A stretch of 64,000 nucleotides of DNA from Drosophila persimilis (GCF_003286085.1 NW_020825331.1:744001-808000); one strand, 5' to 3'. Positions 11,891 to 25,237 are shown, counted from the stretch's first letter. The notes: a model not told the origin generated them from the letters alone. Translations and numbers: made by a program.

Positions 11891-14337
11891 ATGGAATTTA
11901 TGCGTATTTTGATTTTTGCGCCTAGACATCATGCAGGGCATATCAATTGGAGTTTTATGGCGGTCGGCCGTTGGGGCATTGTCACAGCTGGAGTTATGGA
12001 AATAAAAACTGTCTGCCATATCCGTTTGCCGATTTGATTAAGTTGTCAGAGGAGGCTCCCGGAGGCCCCAAGAGTCCTCCATCTCCATCTCCGTCTCCAT
12101 GACGTACAGCTGCCGCAGACACCACACAATGGGAACGGCAACTGTCACTTGGAATGGGGAATGTGGAATGGGGAACGGGGAACGGGAAATGCTCAATTTG
12201 AGAATGGCAAATGGAGGATAGCCATCAAAATTCAATTGGTTTGAGGCACTACGTGAGACGCCTAGCATCATCGTCATCGTCGTCGTCTTGAGACAATGGC
12301 TGAGCAGATCCCTCTGCATAATTCGGCCATTAAGAGATGTTTTCTTGGCCCTGGCTTAGAGCAGACAGTTGCTGTTGCTGCTTCTGTTTCTGTTTCTGTT
12401 TCTGTTGCTGGCTGAGACAATGTCCGGAAAGGCCTTGCCTCATTAATGCACACTGAAAACATTACCCGGATATGACAGTCGGACGGATAAAGCTCTCCCT
12501 CTCTCTGTCTCTCTTTGGGCCCAGCGCCAAATGTTGCATTAAGATCCGAGCACGAGAGAATGAAAGGGTCCCAAGGTAGCTAGTGTCCAAGGCATTCAAT
12601 TAGTCCTGGGTCTCCCGAGTAACCGCCTCCAAGGTGCATCTGCCGAGGCCTTAGGAATAGACTATACATATACGCAAAAGGATATATTCAAAACCTGGTC
12701 TGAATCCAAGGAGAACATGGTTTCATTCGTCAGTTAGAGAGCCATGAGTGTCCGAAAGGAAAAGGAACAAAGGATATCCGAGCTCCATTCATCACATCCA
12801 ATCATACGCTTTGAAGAAAGGGTGTTGAAGGTCAGCAATACCACAAAATCCTCTCAAATTCTGAGTTTCTCTGAGAAAGTAAGAGTATACCACAGGCAGA
12901 TCTATGTAGTGTAAGTCTTCCGAGGTTCTCGTTTATTAGTCCAAGATCTGTGATCTACCGCAGGGGCAGTAATTTTCCCACTTTTATGTAGTTTCATGTT
13001 GCAGACCAGACCGAAAAAAGAAAAACACTTTGATGAACTAGTTGGTGGCATGCTGCCGTTGCCGCTGCCGCTGCCGTTGTTGTGGCCGCCCCGTCCATCA
13101 GCACCTCTGGCTCGTTATGATTTTATGATCGGCCAGGAACCACCGCACACGCAGAATTTTATGAGCGATGTCAAATGGTTGCGTCAGTTCTTGTTGCGAT
13201 CGAAAAGAAATATGATTTGTAAAATTGGATATCAACAAAATTTAACGAGACGCAGCTCTTGGCCTGGGTATTCCCCAGGGGCACCACATGGACGGGTGGA
13301 GGTGGATGCCTGTTGGAAGCTGGTAGTTGGCCGCACTCAGAACATAAATTATAATTTTCTCAGCACCCCCAAACGCTACGGGAGAGCGGCGTAAATAAAT
13401 AAAATTAATCGAAATAACAGGCAAACACTGCGCATAAAACTGATAAAAGACGTTCGAATTAAGGAGCCTACGATGAGAACCAGAACCAGAAAACGCAGTC
13501 CGATTCCCAATCAAGTGGCATGACCGATTCCATCGGTGGGGTTTAAACGGGGTCAAGCGATTGCATTCCCCATTCCGCCACCTCCACCGCCACCTCCACC
13601 GCCACCGCCGGCACCTTCCCCTTCATTTTCTGTTTTTTAACAAAAATAGCGCAGACAACGGCATCGAAAATATAATAACATCTAGAGACGGGCGATGCGG
13701 GCTGGGGTTGGGGTTGGGTCGGGCGAACATACGGGTATCTGGAGAACTGGAGAGAGAGTCCAAAAATAGGTGCCCACACTTCTGGCTTCGGTTCTCCGGA
13801 TGCCGCACACGAAACATCATCATTATGCACAAAAATGCAGCCCGGAGTTGGAGTTTTGCCGTAGAGCAGTGTGCTCGCAATACTGGCGGACTGCGATTAT
13901 TACTGCAGCGTCTGTGTCGCATTAATCTATCATCGTCATCATCATCAGCAGCGTTTTCTGATGGCCAACAAAAGGACGCGACAACGTCTAGCTCCGTGCG
14001 AAAGGTCATTCATTGTTGATGATGACAAAACGCGAATCCCAAGCGGTTGGCTAGACGGGGCTCACACACCCCACTCTCACCCCAACCCATCTGCATAGCT
14101 CACCCCAAAATGTGAGGCTCTTGATTTCCCAGATTTCCAGCCTCTAGGCAATGCAGACTTCACTGCGAGCCAGTTTCGAGGCGATAATGATAAGGTAATA
14201 CCAGTCAGTGTCGATGATACTGAATTTCCATCTTACTTAATGATATTAATTATTTGTTAAATAACCTTACATATATGTATGTATGTATATGAGTATGTAA
14301 TTGGTTGGCCCACAAATAAGGTTTCTGTTCCTGAATG

Positions 14338-14532
14338 CCAGAAAGGCATACCTACATATGTATATTCTTAGTAAAAATTGTTCCTCCATTAGATCTACGA
14401 TTCCACCTTCCACCTTAAGGAATTCATCTCTAGACGAATGCAGATGGGGTATGATAGAACAGCCAGAAAGGCATACAAATGTATATATTCTAGTAAAAAT
14501 TGTTCCTCCATTAGATCTACGATTCCATCTTA
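14338..14532. repeat. two 70-bp direct repeats, 125 bp apart
   Basis: CCAGAAAGGCATAC, then GTATAT and ATTC, then TAGTAAAAATTGTTCCTCCA and TTAGATCTACGATTCCA, occur at 14338-14410 and again at 14463-14532, with small indels after GGCATAC. The spacer has an unrelated CACCTTCCACCTTAAGG segment. The pair lies in the intron just downstream (in transcription) of the shakB exon at 14956. Confidence 0.9.
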
Positions 14533-14639
14533 TATTTGTATGCACATTGTACACATGTAGGTAAATATATGTAAATTAAGGAATTATATAAGCGTTTTGT
14601 ATGATGTTAACTAATTAAAATCCCAATTTTTTAACTAGA

Positions 14640-14906
14640 TAAAGCTTTCCTCTGCTTTTCTTCAGTTCGCTTTTTTCAGAAAATATACGAATTCCATCAT
14701 AAATTATAGATTGACAGAACACCCAAAAAATCATTGTCTCATAGCTTTTACCGTTAATTCGAAACAAACTGAAAAGCTCAAAGCTTTCAATGCGAAGCTT
14801 TCAGGTATAGGATGAAAGTTCAAATGCAAGACAAAAGCTAACAGCAGCTTTTAGGCAGTTCCAGCGCCAAAGGGAAATAAAGCTTTAAAGCTTTGAAGCT
14901 TTTACC
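14640..14906. repeat. cluster of AAAGCTTT motifs next to a shakB exon
   Basis: AAGCTT or AGCTTTT occurs about ten times, including two copies of AGCTTTTACCGTTA (about 14745 and 14898) and a run AAAGCTTTAAAGCTTTGAAGC at about 14879. The cluster sits 50 to 320 bases beyond the donor of exon 14956. It is a degenerate local repeat with no coding frame. Confidence 0.7.
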
Positions 14907-14955
14907 GTTATGAGTTCAAGACATAAAAATACATAAGGGACATAAATAAACTTAC

Positions 14956-15145
14956 CTGAAAAAATAGTGTAAACGCTACCCATTGATAATATTTTGTGTG
15001 CTTTATTGTTAGAGGGCCACGCCCCTGTGAATTGTGAACTCCGGGAAAAGGCACCTCGGAACCTTGCTTCTTCATAAACGCATCGACCACTGTATACGTT
15101 GAGTGTATCCAACAATATGTGTTGAGAACATCTTCGGGAATGTCT
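14956..15145 (-). CDS. shakB: shaking-B innexin, alternative exon (extracellular loop 1 into TM2)
   Basis: This 190-bp exon completes a split Arg codon, encodes [20 protein letters not shown] and continues to [16 protein letters not shown], ending in phase 0. It supplies the second half of extracellular loop 1, including its second cysteine, and the YYQWV signature. The acceptor is GTAACACACAG (AG at 15147-15146) and the donor is CAG|GTAAGT (GT at 14955-14954). It splices to 1043-1197, skipping the alternative exon at 5677-6036. It is clearly homologous to the 3' half of that exon ([13 protein letters not shown] shared), but the loop between the cysteine and TM2 has diverged. Together with 15214-15347 and 30498-30642 it forms the neural-type N-terminus; the isoform name is from memory. 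Confidence 0.95.
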
Positions 15146-15213
15146 CTGTGTGTTACCAAAGAGGATATATAGTATATTGGATTCATATGAGGAAATCAGC
15201 TGATTGCACTCAC

Positions 15214-15347
15214 CTTGTGTGTACACAGTCTATGGGATTTCCTACGTACTGCCGCGTCGTCACAGCAATCGAGAATGTGATCAGTAATATAACCGTTGCG
15301 TTGGTGTGCAGGCGAAAAACAGGTGAATCGATTTTGACATGAGACAC
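15214..15347 (-). CDS. shakB: shaking-B innexin, alternative exon (TM1 and start of extracellular loop 1)
   Basis: This 134-bp exon encodes [20 protein letters not shown] and then [24 protein letters not shown] plus two bases (AG) of an Arg codon. It supplies TM1 and the first cysteine of extracellular loop 1. The acceptor is GATAACAG (AG at 15349-15348) and the donor is AAG|GTGAGT (GT at 15213-15212). It enters in phase 0, matching the donor at 30498, and leaves in phase 2, matching the acceptor at 15145. The intron to the next exon is only 68 bp. It has no start codon of its own, so translation must begin in an upstream exon (30533 or 50671). Confidence 0.95.
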
Positions 15348-16904
15348 CTGTTATCGAGCGCCAAGTATCGATATCGCAGAGTTGTTTTTTGGGTTGTGTG
15401 TGAATTGGTTTTGGTTTGATTTGGTTTTTGTTTGGTTTTGGTTTGGAGTGGGCGAAGAGAAAGAACATTATTATTGAGGGTCTTGACAGTGGCGCAAGTA
15501 AATCGATCGAAAGTAAAACGAAAGAACAAAATCAAACTGATGATGAGAAACTTCTGGAACGCAAAACTTTTGCTATGTCTGTTCTGAATGGAGTCGAGAC
15601 TATGGTCGAATAGTACTCGAGTGCTTTCCATATCTGGGGGGTTGTCTGGTTATATACTATATGTACATATATGTATATGTATATAGCTAGATATAGATTG
15701 GTAATTCAACTCGTTTCAACCATTTCTGTTCTGTTTTTGATGGGCCTTACAATTATCTAGTTAACTCTCGCTTACAAATTAATACAGGGGGAAAAACTTG
15801 CTCCAGACACAGTACAAAGTTTTATTTTCAGATTAAGGGCCCGTGCCCGTGCCCGTTACCGTTCCACTTTCAACCTGAACTCCTTGCGGCAGATCTGTTC
15901 AACGAGTATCTGTTCAATTTGAAGGCGGAGCAGAGAGCACAGAGCACAGAGCAGAGCCTTGTTTGTGGGTATTAAAATTAATGCGAAATAAATACAATTT
16001 GCATTTTGAGAATTCTCGAATTCATTTCGGTTTTTCCGGTTTACTTTTTTCATTTTTTTCTTTTCTTTTTTTGATTATTCTAAGCAAGTAAGTATAGTAA
16101 GGTGTCACAGCAATTGTTTCGACTGGTTCTTCATTAGCCCTTTCTTTATTACACAAAAACAACAAAAAGGAGAAACAAATCAAAAAGCTAAGATTCGTGT
16201 GTATATGAAAGAGATAGAGAGATAGACATATAGAGAGAGAGATAGAGAGATATTGAGAGAGGTGTGAGAGAAACGAAAAGTGATTGAACTGTCTGGGAAT
16301 GCAGATTTCGAGATTCGATTGCATTGGAATGGGGGCCACTGAAGTGATTAATAGAAGATTCGATTGAAATGAGGAGAGAATGAGAAAGGGCCGCTTCTAC
16401 TGTTTGTTAATTTCAATTTTGGGCAACCAATGCAACTCTGCATCAAAATTTAGCTATCGAATTTTCTTGATTTCTAACGATGACCACTTATCGATATTGA
16501 TCTGACTGACTGACTGGCTGACTAGTTATGTTTGAAATTGGTTAACAAATAAGGCAAACCAAAAACTTGGAACACACAGAGAGCGAGAGACCGAGAGAGA
16601 TAGATAGAATGAGAAGAGAGACCTGTGAAATTTCGATAATGGCTTCAGAATTTGACAATTTGAATCAGAATTGAATGCAATTAATTGATTGAGTGATTCG
16701 GTGGTTCAGAGTGAGTGGTTTGTTGGTTGGTTTCTGGAATCGGATCGGTTTTCTTTATTGGTTTGGTGTTGGAAAACGAATTGGAATTTGTGGTTCTTTG
16801 TTTCGTTTCGGCTTTAGCAAAAGGTGAGTTGAGTTCATGTTAGTTAATACGTTAAGTGGTGAATACTGAGTTTGAAATTTGCTGCAGTGGTGAGAGCAGT
16901 GAAG

Positions 16905-17212
16905 TGATCGGTCAGTGATCGGTGGGTGATCGGTGAGTGATCGGTGATCCGTGATCTGTGATCGTGGTGATCTTTATTATCTGTTGTGACTGTGGTGGGG
17001 TGAGAGAGAAACATTTGTGCTACAGCCACAAAGCTGCACTTGTTGGTGAGTTGGTGAGTGGTGATCGCGATCGTGATCGTGATCGTGATCGTGATATTGG
17101 TGAGTTTTTTGTGATAGGCTGTGATCGGTGATCGTGGTCGTGATCGGTGGTGTTGGTGAGTTGAATTGGTGTTGGTGAACTTTCGTGTGTGTGATCGTGA
17201 TCGCGAGAGACA
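16905..17212. repeat. GTGATCG-type degenerate tandem repeats
   Basis: Two blocks of GTGATCGGTGA variants (about 16905-16975 and 17060-17212) contain a pure CGTGATCGTGATCGTGATCG stretch. On the shakB sense strand this reads GATCAC repeats. Confidence 0.85.
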
Positions 17213-19017
17213 GAGAGATAGAGAGATCGGAACAGAGATATAGAGTGAAGTGATTGAGTGAGTGAGGGTACAATATAGAAATTAATTGAATATATAGTTG
17301 AATGTTAATAGAATTAGGTATTTTACGTGGTGAAAAATCTATGTGAGCTGGAGATTGAATTGAATTGAATTGAATGTGGCGAAAATGTACGAGAGAGAGA
17401 GAGAGAACTGCTTATATAAAATGGTTAAAAATTTGTTTACGTTTATTCTAAAAAAATCAAACACAATACACAAGTTAGAGTGAGACAAACAGACATAGAG
17501 AGCGATATAGAGAGATACATATATATTATATATACTGAGAGAGATAGAGAGAGATATATAGTGAGTGTGTGGTATAGATAGATACAGATAGCGCTGGAAA
17601 GCTGGGTTCTAAGGCTCAGTGGGCGCTGTGTTCGGTTCGGTTTGGTTTGGTTCGGTTGCTTTAAAGATCGAAGAGTGTTCAGAGCACATGTATTTTGGAA
17701 TACGAGCATAAGATATGTAGTTCCCTGACACGCATCGATCTAAGCAATTCCAAGCAATACTTGCTCAATGATTTATTTTATTTAGCTCTTACTTTTGGTT
17801 TCTTAGCTTTACAATTTCGGTTAAGCAGGTTTTTGTTATCCTGTATTGTTTCATTATTATTTGTATTTTGTTGTGTCTGAGTTGTGTCTGTATCTCTTGT
17901 TGGTTGGTATTCTTGTGGTTCTCTTTGGTTAATTTCGAAAATGAAAAGAAAAACTTTCTCAAATACATCTGGGATAGAGATAAAGAAACAGAGAGAGTGG
18001 TATATAACTAGCTATAGTTTATATAAAGATCTAGATATGGTATAAAGTAGTTATGTTTGTTCGGATCTCTGTTGTTTCTTGTTTTTTGTTACTGTTGCTG
18101 TTGTTTCTTTGGCTGTAGGTGGTGTGTGCTGCTGGCCTTTTTGCAGTTTCGAGTTTTGGAGTTTGGAGTTTGGAGTTTTGTTGTCTGGAGCTGACTTGAC
18201 TTGAGTTTGTGGTTTGGTTTGGATTTGTTTTTGGTACTGGTTCTGGTTCTGGTTCTGGTTGCGTTTAGCTTTTGTTTTTTCTTTGCTGGTTTACTTTTTA
18301 TATACTTAAAGCTGACAGAGATACATACATGTAGATAGATAGATATATAGTAAGTGTCTGGTTTTATCATTTATTGTTGCTTTATTGGTTTTTGGTTTCG
18401 GTTTTTGGCTTGGTATTGGTATTGGTTACGCTTGCTTTTCTTTTGGTTAGCTGGTTTTTTTTTTTTTGCTTATCTTTTGGTGAGGTGGGGGGAAAGGTGA
18501 GAGTCGTGAGATTGCGTGAGAGAGAGAGAGATAGACAAATTCGAGTGAGTTTTTGGTGAGTAAGTGATTCCGTGATTGAGTGATTGAGATAGATAGCTAG
18601 AGAGTAATTTTACGTTGTTATTTATTCAATATTCAATATTCTTTATGTTTTATTTTCGGCTTGTTCTTTTTAAGTGTAGATATTTAATTTTCTTGTTGTT
18701 TAATTTCGATTTAGCATGGTTTTTTCTGGTTTTTGGTTTAAGTGTTGGTGTGAGACAAGTATACTTATTTTAAGAGAGAGAGAGATAGATATAGCGAGAA
18801 AGAGAGAGATAGAGGTACAGTTGAGCTTGGCTTATCCTAGCAGTCGAAGACGTGGCGGGGTGGGGCGGGGCTGGGCAGGGTGGGGCGGCAGTTGTTAGCT
18901 TCGAAAGCGTCGAGTGAGTGAGCACTTGGCCATTCCAAAAAGTGAGAGTGAGTGAGTGAGCTGGTGTGACCAGGTGAGAGCGAGCTAACGTGTGACAGAG
19001 AGCGGCGTGATACGTGA

Positions 19018-19041
19018 GAAAGAGAGAGAGAGAGAGAGAGC
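19018..19041. repeat. pure GA microsatellite
   Basis: About 22 bases of GA. A second impure GA/GATA block lies at 18773-18812. Confidence 0.9.
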
Positions 19042-20269
19042 GACAGAGCTTGACTGTGGCTTGTGGCAGAGTGTTTAACGAAAGACAAAGCAGGACAAAG
19101 AGTGAGAGAAGCTCAAATCATACGAGAGGAAGTGGACAAGGGATAAGGAGGTAGGAACAGGAGGTAGGTCCTTAACCGAGTGTCTTGTTTGGGTAGTGGT
19201 TGCTGGATTGCTGGGTTGCTGGGTTGCTGGGTTACTGGGAAGCTTTCGTGTTCGACTAATTTGCTGGTCGGCTTATGGCATTCGCTGATTCGTGACTTTG
19301 GTGACTCGTTAGTGATTCGTGAGCTCGTGACTTTTGTGTTTGGTTTTTGGTTTTTGGTGACTCGTGTCCTGTGCTTGGCGTGTTTCACATTTAGCTGTTT
19401 TTGTTGTCTTTTGTAATTGTTTAAATGTTTTCCTTTTGGTTTTTATATTTTGCATTGCATCGATTCGATCATTTTTTTGTGATTTTTGGTGAGAGGCATA
19501 GGCATATTTTTTGGCATTACTTTCGTCACAGTTTGCACAACGGAATTGTTCTTTTTTGATTAGGTTTGCGTGATTTCTGGAATGATGGTGGGTCCGAATT
19601 GGCATTGTTTATAAACTTGAGTTAGTTAATCAATCGTTTTAGTAGGCTACAATGTTTAGGTGAGGCGTTTACTTTGGTTTCTTGTTTCTGGTTTGTCTTT
19701 TTGTAATAGGCACTTTCCAGGGACTTGTCTGGGTTCTAGACTTGGGATAGACACACACTATACAAAAGAACATATTACATACAAACGACAGAGAGTGAGA
19801 GAGACGGATAGAGCGATAGAGAGAGACATAGAGAGCGGGGCACAATTAGAGAGAGCTGGAGGAGAAAAACATAGAGGCATAGAGATATAGAGACGGATGA
19901 TCATTGAAAGGCGTAAATCAAAACATAACCAAAACAATAAGCCGAAAATGTCTACGAAACGAAACGAAATCGAAACGAGCAAACAAAAAACGGAGGGGGA
20001 CTCGGAGCAAGAGGGTCGGTCGGTGTGCACGACTGCGGGATACCCTGTTCGTAAAATACAACCCTACAAGGAGAACTCTAAGCTTTCTTGGCTCAACAAC
20101 AAAATACACTGCTTATGGCTCAGTCAAGCTGATCTTTCCCCGAAAATTGTATATACCTTAGAGACTGTAGGGCACTTCCTGTCTCTGCCTCCGGCAATCC
20201 TTTCTGCCCAAACCAATCTACCCGAGTGCACCCTTGGGTTATAATGAAATTCAGCCCAAGTGGATGAAC

Positions 20270-20410
20270 AATGACTTCTCCCTATTCCTATACCTATCCG
20301 TATCCCTTTCCCTATCTCTATCCTTACACCCATTCACATATTATTTCCCCGTCCTGTCCCTGTCCTCGTCCCCGTCCCCGTCCCCGTCCCTGTCTCTGTC
20401 CCGGACTGAC
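20270..20410. repeat. hexamer-type CCCTAT / CCCCGT repeats
   Basis: CCTATTCCTATACCTATCCG grades into CCCTGTCCTCGTCCCCGTCC units. It is a pyrimidine-rich plus strand, against the trend of the surrounding intron. Confidence 0.85.
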
Positions 20411-20511
20411 TTGAGTGTGTAAGTAGCTTGTGTAATAAGTATCATGTGCGCTGGACTGGCTTACTTGAGGCTGATTAACAAAATGAGTAGAGAGAGGCTG
20501 AAGGAGGTCTA

Positions 20512-20545
20512 CGACTACGACGACGACGACGATGACGACGACTTC
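20512..20545. repeat. GAC/GAT trinucleotide repeat
   Basis: CTACGACTACGACGACGACG and onward encodes a short Asp run in one frame. The frame has no other protein-like character, so I treat it as a microsatellite. Confidence 0.8.
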
Positions 20546-22084
20546 AGCGATTTCTCTGCTCGCTCTGTGCGACTGACTGACTTATGCCCAGTAACCATAA
20601 CAATGAATTTTATGCCCAGTTCCATTCCCATTCCCATTCCCATTCCATCCAATGCCTCCAGACTGGTCCTGGTTACTGCCACTGCCACTGCCACTGCTAG
20701 GCAATGACTGGGAGCTCGTTTCTGCTATTAGAACAACATTGGCAATATATTTTGGGCAATAAAAATAAGCTTTGCTACAAGGAGGCGACTTCCACAGGCT
20801 TTGCTTGGGCTGTGCTTGGGCTGTGGCTGTTATTGTTATGGGCCTTGCCGCAGTGCTTGCCACTTACGCTTCATTAGGATGCGTCTGAGAACTCTTGCAG
20901 CAAAGTCAATAATAAATTGAAGGCACCAGAAGAGCCAAGAGCCCCAGAGCCCAGAGCCCAGGGCTGAGGGCTGAGGGCTGAGGGACCAGCGAACAGCCAA
21001 GTGCCAAGTGCCAAGTGCCTGGTGGCAATAAACAAGCAACCAACAAGGACAGATACCCATCAGATCCTGCCCGCCTACCGTCCCCCAGTATCCCCCACTG
21101 CCTCCTCGACTCGGCTCGGCTACAGATCATTGGAGTTGACTTTAAATTGGCGACTTAAACGAACAATGGGTAGAAATTTCAGCAAAAATCAAACTCAAAT
21201 GGGACAAATGTGGAAACAAACAACATTCTCGGAGGGTGGTGGCGGGTGGCTGGTGGCTGGTGGCTGGGCAAGGCTGTGTCTGGGGTGGGGTGGAGGGGGG
21301 ATGGAGGGGCTGGCGTGTTGGAGCAACCTTTTGCAGATTAGTGTAGGCTGCAAGTGTACTAGTAAGTGTATTTGCTGTATCTATGTTCGTGTTAGAGGTA
21401 GAAGATTCAGTTTTGAGGAGGGTTTTCAGGCAGACTTGATGCTTCTCTTATGCAATATACAAATACGTTGGATTATAGATACGATATTTTATGTGTGTGT
21501 GTGTGTGAGTGTGTGTTTATTTAGTAGATAGGTGTTCGTGTACCGTTTGCATTTGAATTATATTTTACTCATACTTCAGTTAGACTTTGTTCTGTTTAAA
21601 GGGTTTTCTCAATACAAATACTTGGGGGCTTATTTACACATATCAAGGCCGGAGGTGCCTGGGCCTGGGCCTGGGCCTGGGCCTCACTCAGAGACTCCAT
21701 TCCTGTCAAGGTTTCGACAAAGGCAAGACAAAACTTACATACAACAAATTAAAAACTTAAATGACGTGCCACAAAAAATGTGTCGCTAGAAAAATGAAAA
21801 GATCTTGAGTTACGTGCAGTTTTGGGGGTCTTCTTGGCCCTATACATATGTATATCGTATGTACATTTCAGAGAAGGACACAGAGAGCAGAGGGTAGTGT
21901 AAGGTGTAGGCATGCTTCCCTCATATATAGAGCAGTGATTGGGGGGTATTCGTGTAAGCCAGGGTTGCCGAAGCTGTCCAACAAAATGCAAACAACAAAG
22001 TTAAGCGAAGGCAATTAGCAGCAAAGACGGCAATCGGAATTGCTCGGTTTTTTCAGTATTCAACTTACTTATAGTATTGTACAA

Positions 22085-22170
22085 TAGATAGATAGATAGG
22101 TAGATAGGTAGATAGGTAGATAGATAGATAGATAGATAGATACATACATATGTATATATATATATATAGA
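22085..22170. repeat. GATA microsatellite followed by TA repeat
   Basis: AGATAGATAGGTAGATAGGT grades into pure GATA units and then TACATACATATGTATATATA. Confidence 0.95.
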
Positions 22171-22700
22171 AGAGCGTGTGTGTGGGTTGGTCTATCATAC
22201 AGATATGCAATATATTGTGTGTCTTTGGTGTGGAGTAAAAAATCAAAAAAATGTGGACTCGGTTTGCTTCAGAGCGTGTTCTACTGGGTGTGTTTGGTGG
22301 ATAGTTCTGCGCTGGTGTCTCTGTGGCTCAAGTTGCACTTCGAACAGGTATATAGATAGTACATGGTATTAGTATTGGTTCGAGTATAGTATAGTTTATA
22401 GTTTAGTTGGAGTAAATAGTTTGATTCGGTTAGTATATGGGGTATATTAGTAGTAGTACATGGTATAGGTATAGGTATAGGTATATATGTTCATGTTTAC
22501 TGTAGGGTTTGCATTTGTTTTAGTTTTGGTTTGGTTTTGGGTTTTTTTCTTTTTTACACTTTGGTGATTCTTCATTTTTGGTTTTTCTGTTATTCTCGTT
22601 TATCGAAATTTCAAAATTAAAACAAAAAACAAATCTTGATATCTCTGAACTAAACTAAAATTATTATCTTATGCGAGGGTATACACAGATATACACAGAT

Positions 22701-22793
22701 CGAGATGGCGAGAGAGAGAGAGACACAGAGAGACAGAGAGAGAGAGAGAGGGAGTGAGACGCAGTGAGACAGAGATAGAGCGAGAGCGAGAGC

Positions 22794-22824
<31 letters not shown>

Positions 22825-22830
22825 GTAGAG
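22701..22830. repeat. GA microsatellite cluster
   Basis: It holds long GAGAGA runs interrupted by ACA and GCGA, ending in twenty-plus bases of pure GA. It includes CGAGATGGCGAGAGAGAGA at the left end. These are potential GAGA-factor sites on the plus strand and a CU-rich tract in shakB pre-mRNA. Confidence 0.95.
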
Positions 22831-25208
22831 ACAGAGATACAGAGGAGACTCGGTTCATCCGATGATGATTCTACACAGAAATTGCTCGATTGCCAACATA
22901 TATGCTGCCTGTCCGCTTAGCAGTTGGTATTTTTTTTTCTTTGGTATTTTTTTTTCGTTCATATCAATTGTCGGTTTTATATATCGCTTTTTTTCGTTTA
23001 GTTAACCAAATTTAATACAATTGAATTTACACACACAAGCGCACGCTACACACGCACACACACAAAAACATTGAAATTAGCATTTTTTTTTTAAGTGAGA
23101 CAGACAGAGACATTGAGAGAGCGAGAGAGAGAGAGAGAGGGAAATTTGTGGTATTTTTCTAGTATTTTTTCGGGAGGGACTTTTTGTTCTGGTGGTGTGG
23201 TTGGTTCGGTTTTTGTGAGGGGGTTACGATTACGGTGGTGGTACCTCTGCTTCATCGTCTTCATCATACGGCTGGTATTTTTTTTTTCTTCTCAAAAACA
23301 AAGTGTTCGAAAAAACGCCAGCACAAAAAGCATACTGCTGCATACTTTTTGGCTTTCGAACCGGGCTCTATTAGTTTATACTTGAGTATGGTATTATTTG
23401 GTATAGAGTTTAAGTTTCTTTTTTTTTGGCATTCGTCAAAAAAGTTGTTTGCTTAAAGTTCGCTTCTCTGGTACTTCGTTTTGGTATTTTTTTTTTTTTT
23501 TTTTTTGGTTTTTTGCGTTTTCAATCAATTAAAATTGCACATTTTCAACAACATCAACAACGACAACTACTTTTTGGTATTATGAATAATATTTATTGTA
23601 TTGTAATTTTTTTGTTTTTGTTTGTTCTTTTAGATAGATATATAGATATATATGTTGAGGTATGCATATAGATATATATATATATATGTATATATATGTA
23701 TATATGTATGTATGTTTATAGAGTATGGCTATAGATATATTTAGTTTGAGTACGAGTAGATAGGAATATAGATATATATATATATGTAGATGGTGTTGAG
23801 TACGATAGTTGTTGCTTCTCCTCGATTCTGTTCCAGCGATCCTTCGTTCGCTTCACTGCTTATCGAAATAAGGAAATAAGGAAACGAAACGCAAAAGACA
23901 ATCGATTACGAACCAAGGAAAAAAAACGATTACGATTACGATTACGATAACGATTATTATTAGCTGGAAATAAAATAATACAATCGTTTTAGCTCTCGTT
24001 TGCTCGGTGCAATCAGTTGAAAAAATGAGCAGTCGAATGGTATTCGAAAAGAAAGAGAACTCAACTCAAATTAAACAAATCTACACCGATATACGTACAA
24101 CTGTTTACAAATACACATACAGACAAGCATACACATACACAATGCGATATACTTATGTTTGGATGCGTACAAACACATATACATACACACACAAACACAT
24201 ACATACATACCGTTCTAGTGCCATCTATTGTTAGGTTGAGATCGCTATCGATATCGATGACAGTGAGACATTCATAATCGGAATTTCGATGACAATCGCG
24301 AATTGGGTGCGTATTTTTTTACCAGTTTTATCAAGATTATCTCTTAAGTTTCGATTTGAGAATTAACAAAATTCAATTTGGCTTCGATTCTCATGCACGC
24401 GAACGAATGTACGCCTGTATGTATGTATATATGCTGGCATATATCTTGCTTAGTTGGTAATTAGTAATTAGTAGATAAGGATTTGCACTTGGTAATACGA
24501 ATACGGATACGGATACGGATACAATACCACAAATGCCGCAATACGAGTAGTAGATATTGATTGATTACGATACGTTTACGATATATGGTAAGGTACGTTT
24601 GGTTTTGGTTTTGGTTTTGGTTTGTTTTGTTGATCTGCTGATTGAATTGAAACATTTCCGTGTACGTTACGCTACTACAAGGATCCGACAAAACAATACA
24701 ACAAATGATACAGTAGATGGTACAGTAGCATATAGATATAGATATGGTATGCATATTATAGAACACAAGAGACTGCAATTGATTGAGTTGTTAGTTACGG
24801 CTTAAGACACGTGCAATTTGTTGTTGGGGGTTTTGGTTTGGTTTTGGTTTGGTTTTGGTTTTGGCATTGTTTTGGGTTTGGATTGATTGGTTTTAACTAC
24901 TTTGGGGGACGGACAGGGGAGAAAAGAGGTGTATGTGTGTGAGTGTGTGACAGAGAACTTGGGTAGGTACAAAAACAATAAAATAATATAGGAGATATTC
25001 TCAAATCAATAAATTTTCTTTCCAAATGTGTGGGTGGGCTGGGATCTGCGGGGGTGTGCACGGTGTGGGGGTAGGCAAAGTGGAATCAAAGTGGTCATAG
25101 ATATTTCTTTTTATTATATTTTTTCTTGAATCGAATTTAAAGAAAAGTTTTGTATAAATTTAGGTTTATTTATCTATAGTTCAGGTTAGGGTTTTCAGGC
25201 TTCTGGAC

Positions 25209-25237
25209 TGAGAGAGAATCAGAGAGAGAGAGAGAGT

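Larger units (their letters stand above)
6037..14955. other. shakB intron and probable promoter region of the MLDIF transcript
   Basis: No coding exon was identified. A GC-rich segment at about 10.33-11.08 kb stands out from AT-rich flanks, has mutually overlapping open frames on both strands and a GA-rich stretch (10531-10560), and could hold a promoter or 5' UTR exon. A perfect stem-loop GCTCGACG/CGTCGAGC lies at 9293-9312, just before TATAAAATA at 9317. CA repeats lie at 9769-9795. Confidence 0.5.
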
